Of a stretch of DNA of 6,070 nt, positions 1 through 6,070 are shown piece by piece. The notes beneath the pieces are model-generated. The model was not told where the DNA came from. It worked only from the letters and a program-made list of their open reading frames with translations, and did no database searches. How positions within the stretch are numbered: position 1 is the first letter of the stretch; each line of letters opens with the position of its first letter. The position numbers and the translations under genes are program-made. Location: the NCBI GenBank assembly GCA_016926765.1, contig JAFGNY010000349.1:1-6070 (forward strand), read 5' to 3'. This DNA is from Bacteroidales bacterium (GTDB lineage: Bacteria > Bacteroidota > Bacteroidia > Bacteroidales > FEN-979).

Positions 1-407
1 AACTGGCTGGGGAACGGATCGTCGAAACGGCTGACGGTTTTACTGACCGGCCTTTCTCTTCCGGAGAGATAAACGCAACAAGAGAAGAACTACTTGGATT
101 CTCAAGGTTCATGGAAGGGAAATATATAACCAGGGTATTTCATGCTGATCAGGCGATCCATTTCACATTCTCCCTGAACCGAAGCCTGCTAACTGTATCC
201 AATCCCAGGGAGGTTAGTCATGTCTTCATTATGGAAAACGGGTCTCTGTCGGTCTTTATCACCGAAGCCGATTATCGTCAGTACCGTAAAACATACAACT
301 TCAACCATCTCTGTGAATCCTTGGGAGCCGTGTTCAAACGGTTTTTTGAGTATTACAGGCAGGGACTGGAAGGCCGGATCGTCATGGAATTAAAAGCGTC
401 AAGATAA
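1..407 (+). CDS. C-terminal part of a family A membrane protein (5' end outside the window)
   Basis: An open frame runs from the left edge (first full codon at base 3) to a TAA at 405-407, giving 134 residues of a longer protein. The ATG at 111 is internal: the frame is open upstream of it and that upstream part aligns with the two other family A proteins. The fragment matches the soluble C-terminal domain of those proteins. It has GFTDRP at fragment residues 12-17 and the long signature at about 90-114 (DYRQYRKTY followed by LCESLG and FKRF), where 20 of 25 positions are identical to the next gene. The missing 5' part presumably encodes membrane helices, as in the other two copies; this is inference. 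The next gene starts after 21 bases, so the two are probably cotranscribed. I do not recognise the family and assign no function. Confidence 0.88.
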   Translation, partial: LAGERIVETADGFTDRPFSSGEINATREELLGFSRFMEGKYITRVFHADQAIHFTFSLNRSLLTVSNPREVSHVFIMENGSLSVFITEADYRQYRKTYNFNHLCESLGAVFKRFFEYYRQGLEGRIVMELKASR

Positions 408-428
408 CGTTTCAACATAGATTTCACC

Positions 429-1271
429 ATGAACAATTCATTACTCAAGTCACAGATCAACTGGAATGTCTGGCTTCCTCCCCTGGCCTTCCTCGTATTT
501 CTGATTTTGGAAAAAGAGCTCTTCGGAACATACTTCTCATCCTGGATCTACGGGCTCGTATTGTTTTTTTATGGCATCCTGTATTCACTGCGCTACAGGC
601 TCTGGCATCCTGCAGTGATTTTGTGCCTGGCAGGGATCACGCTCTGGCATTACACGCTGGCAGCACACTTCAATGCCTGTCTCAGCATGCTGCACCAGAT
701 GGGAATCCCAGTCGATCCGATAGCGGTTAAAAGCCCCTTTCACATGGGCCTGTGGTTTGTCAACCTGCTGATCTTCCTGGTCACACTCCCTCTCTTCGGA
801 CCTGTTCCGGCAAAGGCATTTAAACTTGAACTTTCGGCGAAAAAGCTCTTCAGGATGGCAGCAACCACCGTTTCCTCAACATCGGACGGATTTACTTCAC
901 GCCCTCTTCATGCAGGAAAAACGGAATTCTCAAAAGAACAGCTGACTGGGTTTGCCCTGTATCTTTCAGGGCAGACGGTTGTGTTTCCCGTTTTTACCGA
1001 TTCAGGTATCTATCTTACCTTTTCGATGGGTAAAAGTCCGCTGTCGGGAACCGATCCTTCAGCCTTCAGTTACCTGTTGTTCGATCCTGCGGGAAACATC
1101 AGCGTGAATATCTCAGAACGCGATTACAGGCAGTTCAGGAAAACTTACTCTTTTGACCGTCTATGTGAGTCGCTGGGAGACGTTTTCAAGCGGTTTCTCC
1201 TATATTATTCATCCGCGCAGGAATCCAAAATCCTTACTGAGTTGGCAGCATCAAAAGAATACAAATCATAG
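429..1271 (+). CDS. Family A protein: four-helix membrane protein with an unnamed conserved C-terminal domain
   Basis: A 280-residue integral membrane protein. Hydrophobic segments lie at about residues 14-32, 37-54, 61-81 and 107-124. Positive residues cluster between helices 2 and 3 (RYR) and just after helix 4 (several Lys and Arg between 129 and 146), so the positive-inside rule predicts both termini in the cytoplasm. The soluble domain covers about 145-280, with DGFTSRP at 153-159 and the family signature at 232-256 (DYRQFRKTYSF, LCESLG, FKRF). It is clearly paralogous to the upstream fragment and to the last gene. Similarity is strong in the soluble domain and hard to see in the membrane part. 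The ATG at 429 is the first start after the preceding stop and gives a plausible short polar N-terminus; no Shine-Dalgarno sequence precedes it. It is followed by the widest gap in the window (72 bases) and then a transglutaminase-like gene. The family is not recognised; a receptor, adaptor or transport accessory role is possible but unsupported. Confidence 0.88.
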   Translation: MNNSLLKSQINWNVWLPPLAFLVFLILEKELFGTYFSSWIYGLVLFFYGILYSLRYRLWHPAVILCLAGITLWHYTLAAHFNACLSMLHQMGIPVDPIAVKSPFHMGLWFVNLLIFLVTLPLFGPVPAKAFKLELSAKKLFRMAATTVSSTSDGFTSRPLHAGKTEFSKEQLTGFALYLSGQTVVFPVFTDSGIYLTFSMGKSPLSGTDPSAFSYLLFDPAGNISVNISERDYRQFRKTYSFDRLCESLGDVFKRFLLYYSSAQESKILTELAASKEYKS

Positions 1272-1294
1272 AATGAACGCAAAATTGATTTTTT

Positions 1295-1320
1295 ACTCGT
1301 CGTGGAGAAAACCCGACAGT
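1295..1320 (+). other. Possible imperfect hairpin in the A2-B1 intergenic gap
   Basis: The 72-base gap between the second and third genes can fold as ACT-c-GTCG-t-GG / CC-CGAC-AGT around an AGAAAA loop: nine base pairs with two single-base bulges. No U-run follows, so it is not a standard intrinsic terminator. It could be an RNA processing or stability element, or chance. I see no convincing Bacteroidetes-type -7/-33 promoter in the same gap. Confidence 0.25.
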
Positions 1321-1343
1321 AAAAGAATCTAAAAAAGAGACCA

Positions 1344-3740
1344 ATGAAAACGTTACAAATTTTTATCTGTAGCCTCCTGCTTGTATTCATTCTTCCCACA
1401 TGCGCAAGCGGACAGGAAAAACAAACTGTCGGGGAGGAAGAAAGAACATATTATTATGGTGTTGAGATCAGTGACGTTCTCTGTGGATATGCCGAAGTGA
1501 CTTCTTTGCCAGAGATGAAAGATGGCCGTGAAATCCTGAGACAGGAGGGAATTGTCACTGTAAAGCTCTCCGTTTTGGGAGGAGGAGTGGATTTGATCAT
1601 CGAAACCCTCTATTTCACGGATCCGGCAACGGAACAATTTACCTATAACACAACTACCATCATACAGGGAGAAACCCGGATGGATTTTACATCGGTATTG
1701 AATAATGACAGCATTCTATTTACATCGACTTCGGGAAACGACAGGAAATCAATTCCGGTCACTCCAAACCTTATCCTGGAGGGACCGCTAACCACTATCC
1801 ATCTCGTTAAGGATTTCATCAAAGGGGGAAGTGAGGAAAAAACGTATAAAGTCTATGATCCTGCGAGAGGCGTGGTAGTTGAGAAAACATACACCCGGGA
1901 AGAAGATGAAGAGCTGCTTCTGGCAGGCAATACTTACAACTGCATGGTTTTAAATGAATTTAATCCTGCCATTGGAATCTCAATAAAACAGTGGTATGAC
2001 CTGGGTACCGGACTAAACATTCAGACACTTATCGCAAACAGAAGAATATTCCTGTCGGATCCGTCGGTGGTTAAAAACATCACCACCGCCAACCTCGACG
2101 ATATGTTGTTCGCTAAAGTAAATACCAAGATTTCAGATTTACATAACATCGCCTACATGAAGGTTAAAGCGAAGATCAATTCGGCAGGAGAGAAAATCAC
2201 TCCTGAAAGCCTCAGTCATAATGGACAATCCTTTACGGGAACCGTTAACGAAAACCTGATTGACGGGATCTTTGAAACGGCCACCAGGAAGTACGACGGT
2301 AAACATGTCCCCCCCTTCCCTCCTGACTTTTCAGGAGATCCTGACCTGGTGGTTTACCTGAAACCGGAGAACCTGATCGAGTCAAACAACCCAATCCTGA
2401 TGGATAAATCCAGAGAGATCACAAACGGGTCCGCTGATTCGTGGGAAGCCGTCAGGCGGCTCAGCAAATGGGTTGCCGAAAACATAGAAGGGGCAGTCCC
2501 GGGAGGCACATCCGCAATCAATACTTATAAAACCCGCCAGGGAGAGTGCGGTTCGCATTCAAGGTTGCTTACAGCCTTCTGCAGGGCCGTGGGAATCCCC
2601 GCCCGCCTCTCTGTCGGCTGCATGTACTCTTCCCTCTATGGGGGGAGTTTCGGACAGCATGCCTGGACGGAAGTGTGGATGGGTGAGGCTGGCTGGATCC
2701 CCGTGGATGCTACGGCTTTTGAGATCGACTTCATCGATGCAGGACATATCCGGTTGGGAGAAAAAACCTCCTTCAACCCTGAAGAGATGGAGATTCTGGA
2801 ATACCGGATGACAGGAGGAGAGACAGAGCAGGCGAATCAAGCAGTTCCGGTAGATTATCAGCCATACCTTGGAAAATACACCGACCTGGAACGAAACAGG
2901 ACCTTCACAGCTTTGTACCAGAACAATACACTGGCTGTAGATATTCCGGGACAAATGGCGATGGTATTGAATGAACCGGGAGAGGATGGAAGATGGTACC
3001 CGCAAATCACCCGGCAACTCTACTTCTTATTTCCTAAGTCCACTGTTGGAACCATCGAAACAATGATTGTCACCCAGGTGGTCCCCATTCCCAAAAAACA
3101 AGACAATGACAGCCTGGCAATGGAGTCACCTGAGAATCTGAAACCGCTGGTCGGCACCTACTCTGTCCCCCAGGCAAATATCACACTGGATGTGACTGCG
3201 GAAAATGAAATGCTCTCGATCCCCGACCTGATCGGCCGGACCAAGAACCGGATCATCCTGAAACGATCAGGGGATTCCTGGAACAGTGAAAACGGCCAAT
3301 ACAGTGTGAAATTTGAGACGAACGAAACCGGAGAGGTTACCCGTATGGTCACCTCTATCTCCTTCACCTTTACAAAAGGAGAACCTGCTGCAAACATCCT
3401 GGAGAAGGTAATCGAAGAGGAGGGCATTGAAACGGGTCTCAAACGCTATGCAGAGATGAGAGATACCAACCGCGGTGAATACATTTTCTCGGAAAAGTTG
3501 CTGAATGCGCTGGGTTACAAACTCCTCAACCAGGAAAAAGTTGACGATGCCATTGAAGTCTTCAAGTTGAATACTCAGGACCATCCTGATTCCTTCAACG
3601 TTTACGATAGTCTCGGTGAAGCCTATATGAAAAACGGCGATACGGATCTGGCAATAAAAAATTATAAAAAATCTCTCGAACTGAACCCGGATAACGAGAA
3701 CGGGAAAAAAATGCTTGAACAACTTCAATCAGGCCAGTAA
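1344..3740 (+). CDS. Exported transglutaminase-like protein with C-terminal beta modules and TPR repeats (B1)
   Basis: A 798-residue exported protein. Residues 1-23 form a signal peptide (MK start, hydrophobic core, ASG before Gln24) fitting signal peptidase I; Cys20 follows Pro-Thr and is a poor lipobox. Residues 34-330 are a beta-rich region opening with YYYGVEI and LCG (Cys47). The transglutaminase-like domain spans about 335-480. Its catalytic Cys402 lies in GECGSHSRLL, His439 in GQHAWTEVW and Asp455 in PVDAT, so the papain-like triad is complete. Two related beta modules follow at about 505-585 (YLGKY) and 599-685 (LVGTY), resembling the small beta domains behind many Bacteroidetes serine hydrolases. 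Two TPR repeats end the protein (about 719-750 and 753-786; DSLGEAYMKNG, SLELNPDNEN), probably for protein binding. Known members of this fold include proteases, peptide hydrolases and cross-linkers; which applies here cannot be told. The next gene, a shorter paralogue, starts after 20 bases. The start is fixed by the signal peptide; only an A-rich stretch (AAAAAAGAGA) lies upstream. Confidence 0.94.
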   Translation: MKTLQIFICSLLLVFILPTCASGQEKQTVGEEERTYYYGVEISDVLCGYAEVTSLPEMKDGREILRQEGIVTVKLSVLGGGVDLIIETLYFTDPATEQFTYNTTTIIQGETRMDFTSVLNNDSILFTSTSGNDRKSIPVTPNLILEGPLTTIHLVKDFIKGGSEEKTYKVYDPARGVVVEKTYTREEDEELLLAGNTYNCMVLNEFNPAIGISIKQWYDLGTGLNIQTLIANRRIFLSDPSVVKNITTANLDDMLFAKVNTKISDLHNIAYMKVKAKINSAGEKITPESLSHNGQSFTGTVNENLIDGIFETATRKYDGKHVPPFPPDFSGDPDLVVYLKPENLIESNNPILMDKSREITNGSADSWEAVRRLSKWVAENIEGAVPGGTSAINTYKTRQGECGSHSRLLTAFCRAVGIPARLSVGCMYSSLYGGSFGQHAWTEVWMGEAGWIPVDATAFEIDFIDAGHIRLGEKTSFNPEEMEILEYRMTGGETEQANQAVPVDYQPYLGKYTDLERNRTFTALYQNNTLAVDIPGQMAMVLNEPGEDGRWYPQITRQLYFLFPKSTVGTIETMIVTQVVPIPKKQDNDSLAMESPENLKPLVGTYSVPQANITLDVTAENEMLSIPDLIGRTKNRIILKRSGDSWNSENGQYSVKFETNETGEVTRMVTSISFTFTKGEPAANILEKVIEEEGIETGLKRYAEMRDTNRGEYIFSEKLLNALGYKLLNQEKVDDAIEVFKLNTQDHPDSFNVYDSLGEAYMKNGDTDLAIKNYKKSLELNPDNENGKKMLEQLQSGQ

Positions 3741-3760
3741 CCACCCTTCAATTCCCCTTC

Positions 3761-5305
3761 ATGAAAAAATCAGCAATCACTGGGTTCCTTCTCCTGTCAT
3801 TCACTTCCTGCTGGTTTGTTTCCTGTACCCAGTCAGGCAAGCCAACGGTTGAAAAGGTTTTGAGAACCGGCACCAAGAGGTATTATGCTCTTGAAATCAA
3901 CGGCCAGTTGTGCGGGTTTAAGGAGGTGATGTGCGACAGGGTTCTGACAAACCGGGGAGAGAATGAACGGCTGAAGGAAACTCTGCATCTCCGGATGAAC
4001 CTCATGCGCAAACAGATCTTCACCAAAGGGGTTATTGAATGGTTCTATGACACAACCATGCAACACCTGGTTTACAGCAATATATCCATCGACCAGGGGA
4101 ACATGAAGATCCGGAAATGTCTGGAGGTGCATGGCGATACAGTAAGGATGTTTTCATCCCCCGGAGATCAGGATCAGGTCATTGTTCTCAGTCCAACAAC
4201 CCGCTTTGAAAACGATCTTTACCGCAACTATCTGTTGGCCGAATTTTCCCGTGATACCCTGAACCCGTTCGATGGATTGGTCTTCAATGAAATGAAAGGC
4301 ACATCCGACGAAAAGACTTACCGCTGGATTGAAAGGGATACACTTTGGCTGGCCGGTAAACCGTTCAATACCATTCATTTGGAGGAGAGCAACTATACAT
4401 CCGGAGAGGAGAGTGATCTATGGATAGATGAGGTATCCGGATTGATTGTCCAGAACATTCTGAACACCAGTAATTTCAAATCCTACTTGGCTGATTTTAG
4501 CATAATGAGCCAACTCACCTCTGTCACAATGGATGATCTCTTATTTTACCGTGTGGATAAAATCATCCCCGATTTCAGGAGTCTATCCCGGATGAAAATC
4601 AGGGCCGTCATCAACTCTTCAGGAAAAGTTCTCACCGAGGCCAGCCTGAATTATCCCGGACAACAATTCACCGGTAGCGTTCAACGGAATGTCATCGATG
4701 GCGTATTTGAGATCAGCCAGCCCCATTATGAAGGCCTGAACGCTCCCGGGTTTCCTTATGATCATCCCTTGGATTCAGTCCTGCAGAAATACCTTGACCC
4801 TGAATTCCTGATAGAGTCGGATGACCCGAAGATAAAAAATAAAGCAGAATCTATTCTTGAGGATGGTCCTACAGACTCATGGGATGCCGTGAAAAAACTC
4901 AGCCACTGGGTGGGAACAGAGATCAAGGGAGCTATTCCTGGCGGAGGTTCCGCTATCGGAACCCTTGATCAGAAAGCCGGAGAGTGTGGCGGACATTCAC
5001 GGCTTCTTGCCGCATTCTGCCGTTCTGTAGGAATTCCGGCAAGGTTATCCATTGGATGCATGTATGTACCTGACAACGGAGGTTTCTTCGGTCAGCATGC
5101 CTGGACGGAGGTTTACATGGGCGATGCCGGTTGGGTCCCGGTCGATGCCACGATCCATGAATTTGACTACATCGACTCGGGACACATTCGCCTCGGAGAA
5201 TCCACCTCATTTCATCCGAAGGAGATTGAGGTCCTGGATTGGGAGACTGAAACCGGGAAGAGATCAAAAGCATCAGATTCCTGCATTGATTCATTGATTC
5301 ATTGA
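3761..5305 (+). CDS. Transglutaminase-like putative lipoprotein, short paralogue without beta/TPR tail (B2)
   Basis: A 514-residue paralogue of the preceding protein. The N-terminus (MKKSAITGFLLLSF) is a signal sequence with two candidate lipidation cysteines, Cys17 (FTSC) and Cys22 (FVSC); the Ser-Cys form is common in Bacteroidetes lipoproteins. No acidic or Ser-rich surface-export signal follows, so a periplasm-facing membrane anchor is more likely than surface display (inference). The beta-rich region opens with RYYALEI and LCG (Cys51), as in B1. The transglutaminase-like domain has a complete triad: Cys409 in GECGGHSRLL, His446 in GQHAWTEVY and Asp462 in PVDAT, with the same spacing as B1 (37 and 16 residues). 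From GECG to HIRLGE, 57 of 74 positions are identical to B1 by hand count. The protein ends about 20 residues after the shared region, so it lacks both beta modules and the TPRs. Its last codons are made of an 8-bp tandem repeat. A family A gene starts 6 bases after the stop, suggesting coupled translation. The start has no Shine-Dalgarno sequence. Confidence 0.94.
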   Translation: MKKSAITGFLLLSFTSCWFVSCTQSGKPTVEKVLRTGTKRYYALEINGQLCGFKEVMCDRVLTNRGENERLKETLHLRMNLMRKQIFTKGVIEWFYDTTMQHLVYSNISIDQGNMKIRKCLEVHGDTVRMFSSPGDQDQVIVLSPTTRFENDLYRNYLLAEFSRDTLNPFDGLVFNEMKGTSDEKTYRWIERDTLWLAGKPFNTIHLEESNYTSGEESDLWIDEVSGLIVQNILNTSNFKSYLADFSIMSQLTSVTMDDLLFYRVDKIIPDFRSLSRMKIRAVINSSGKVLTEASLNYPGQQFTGSVQRNVIDGVFEISQPHYEGLNAPGFPYDHPLDSVLQKYLDPEFLIESDDPKIKNKAESILEDGPTDSWDAVKKLSHWVGTEIKGAIPGGGSAIGTLDQKAGECGGHSRLLAAFCRSVGIPARLSIGCMYVPDNGGFFGQHAWTEVYMGDAGWVPVDATIHEFDYIDSGHIRLGESTSFHPKEIEVLDWETETGKRSKASDSCIDSLIH

Positions 5306-5307
5306 TT
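5284..5307 (+). repeat. Three perfect tandem copies of CATTGATT across the B2 stop codon
   Basis: The unit CATTGATT occurs at 5284-5291, 5292-5299 and 5300-5307 without mismatch. The B2 stop codon TGA (5303-5305) lies in the third copy and the next gene starts at 5312. Because the unit is 8 bases, loss of one copy would shift the frame and extend B2 to a TGA at 5353-5355, inside the next gene. Gain of a copy would leave the B2 protein unchanged and only widen the gap to the next start. Whether copy number varies is unknown. Confidence 0.9.
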
Positions 5308-5311
5308 AACT

Positions 5312-6070
5312 ATGGACTTCTTTCGAAAAGTAAAATCCCGCGAGTTACCGGCTGAAGCCATTCTCTGGCTGATTATGGCCCCATTGCTCCTGATTGTCTT
5401 TTTCCTGTTCGGATTCGGCGCTCTTCTTATTCTGCCGATCGGACTGGTATATGGTATCACCACCCTTATTCTTTTTATCCGGTCATGGAATTGGGGCTAC
5501 CTGGTGCAGGGGCTTTTCTTCCTCACTCTTGGAGCCCTTGCTGTCGCACTGGTTTTTAAGAATCATATTCATTCGGCATGGTCAATCTCTCTGGCAATCG
5601 TTTCCGTATCTCTTCTGTTGATCATGATCTTTCTGGGCTTCAACAGGAATCTGAAGTGGTGGTCTTATGAGATCCTGGAGATGGCCGCTTTACCGGTGGA
5701 TGATGTGCAGGAGGGATTTACCAACCGGCCCATGCATGTCGGACAAATCAACTGTTCAAGGCAAGAGCTCATCCGGTTTGCCCGGTTCCTCAGTCGGAAC
5801 CTTATCGCCATTCCAGTGGTCGAGGCCGACAAGGTAGTTTTCCTGATCGCCCACACGCGATTCAAACTGATCACTCCCAATCACCAGTATGCCAGTGAGA
5901 CCTATGTCTGCATCCATACAACGGGCAACGTAACAGCCAATATCTCCTTGGAAGACTATCAGAAATTCAAGAACACTTACGCGTTTGACCAGCTTTGCCA
6001 CCATCTTGGAGTGATGTTTATCAGGTTCTATCAGGCTTTCAGGGAAGGCAAAAAAGAAACTATCCTGGAG
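5312..6070 (+). CDS. Family A protein: four-helix membrane protein, 3' end cut by the window edge (A3)
   Basis: The frame opens at the ATG at 5312, 6 bases after the B2 stop, and stays open to the last base, giving 253 residues. Comparison with the 280-residue A2 suggests only about 10-20 residues are missing: the visible end (KKETILE) aligns near SKILTEL of A2. The N-terminus is basic (FFRKVKSR), then hydrophobic segments cover about residues 16-36, 38-56, 62-82 and 89-110. With NRNLK after the last helix, this predicts a four-helix protein with both ends in the cytoplasm. The soluble domain carries GFTNRP at 135-140 and the signature at 215-239 (DYQKFKNTYAF, LCHHLG, FIRF). It is the most divergent of the three copies: it keeps DY, TY, LC, LG and RF but not the ESLG or FKRF forms. 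It lies downstream of B2 and is probably translated by coupling to it. The function is not recognised. Confidence 0.88.
   Translation, partial: MDFFRKVKSRELPAEAILWLIMAPLLLIVFFLFGFGALLILPIGLVYGITTLILFIRSWNWGYLVQGLFFLTLGALAVALVFKNHIHSAWSISLAIVSVSLLLIMIFLGFNRNLKWWSYEILEMAALPVDDVQEGFTNRPMHVGQINCSRQELIRFARFLSRNLIAIPVVEADKVVFLIAHTRFKLITPNHQYASETYVCIHTTGNVTANISLEDYQKFKNTYAFDQLCHHLGVMFIRFYQAFREGKKETILE

Noticed and set aside
111..407. A complete 98-residue gene starting at the ATG at 111
   Set aside because: The frame is open to the left edge and the residues before this Met (including GFTDRP) align with the other family A proteins, so the Met is internal.
1281..1294. Intrinsic terminator at the T-run after A2
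   Set aside because: Only a four-pair AAAA/TTTT stem precedes the six T bases, with no GC-rich stem; too weak to call.
1205..1399. Minus-strand open frame covering the A2-B1 gap
   Set aside because: It overlaps the end of A2 and the signal peptide of B1, and its composition looks arbitrary; no motif or start context supports it.
1344..1412. Lipoprotein signal for B1 with Cys20
   Set aside because: Residues before Cys20 are Leu-Pro-Thr, a poor lipobox, while ASG before Gln24 fits signal peptidase I well.
2559..3017. Minus-strand open frame of 152 residues
   Set aside because: It lies entirely opposite the well-supported transglutaminase and beta-module coding region and shows no recognisable domain; a shadow frame.
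3267..3728. Minus-strand open frame of 153 residues
   Set aside because: It is opposite the TPR region of B1, whose + strand protein has clear family motifs; no independent support.
5052..5297. Overlapping + strand frame of 81 residues inside the 3' end of B2
   Set aside because: It is out of frame with the conserved His-Asp part of the transglutaminase domain; the codon constraint belongs to B2.
5394..5621. + strand frame of 75 residues rich in Phe and Ser
   Set aside because: It is an alternative frame of the membrane-helix region of A3, which is supported by homology to A2.

Overview
The window carries five protein-coding genes, all on the + strand and packed closely (gaps of 21, 72, 20 and 6 bases), so it reads like the interior of one operon. 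Both ends are cut: the first gene enters from outside the left edge, and the last runs off the right edge only a few codons before its expected stop. I see no RNA gene, CRISPR array, insertion sequence or phage gene. The likely source is a member of the Bacteroidetes. None of the four visible start codons has a recognisable Shine-Dalgarno sequence, one product looks like a lipoprotein with a Ser-Cys lipobox, and the C-terminal TPR block of the largest protein resembles the TPR tail common on Bacteroidetes serine hydrolases. This assignment is inference from style, not from a marker gene.

The five genes belong to only two families, in the order A1-A2-B1-B2-A3. Family A (left-edge fragment to 407; 429-1271; 5312 to right edge) are small integral membrane proteins. 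The two with visible N-termini have about four N-terminal membrane helices followed by a soluble domain of about 130 residues that I cannot assign to a named family. That domain has two conserved signatures: GFTxRP near its start and DYxx[FY][RK]xTYxFxxLCxxLGxxFxRF near its end. Family B (1344-3740 and 3761-5305) are exported proteins with an N-terminal beta-rich region and a transglutaminase-like papain-fold domain with an intact Cys-His-Asp triad. B1 carries an extra C-terminal section of two beta modules and two TPR repeats. B2 stops just after the transglutaminase domain.

A working model (inference) is that a cell-envelope transglutaminase-fold enzyme acts with four-helix membrane proteins whose conserved domain is predicted to face the cytoplasm, and that the cluster grew by repeated duplication of both components. 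The substrate and the reaction (proteolysis, amidase activity or cross-linking) cannot be read from the sequence. The most unusual points are the alternating paralogue array, the unnamed family A domain, the different tails and export signals of the two transglutaminases, and a perfect triplicated 8-bp repeat lying across the stop codon of B2.
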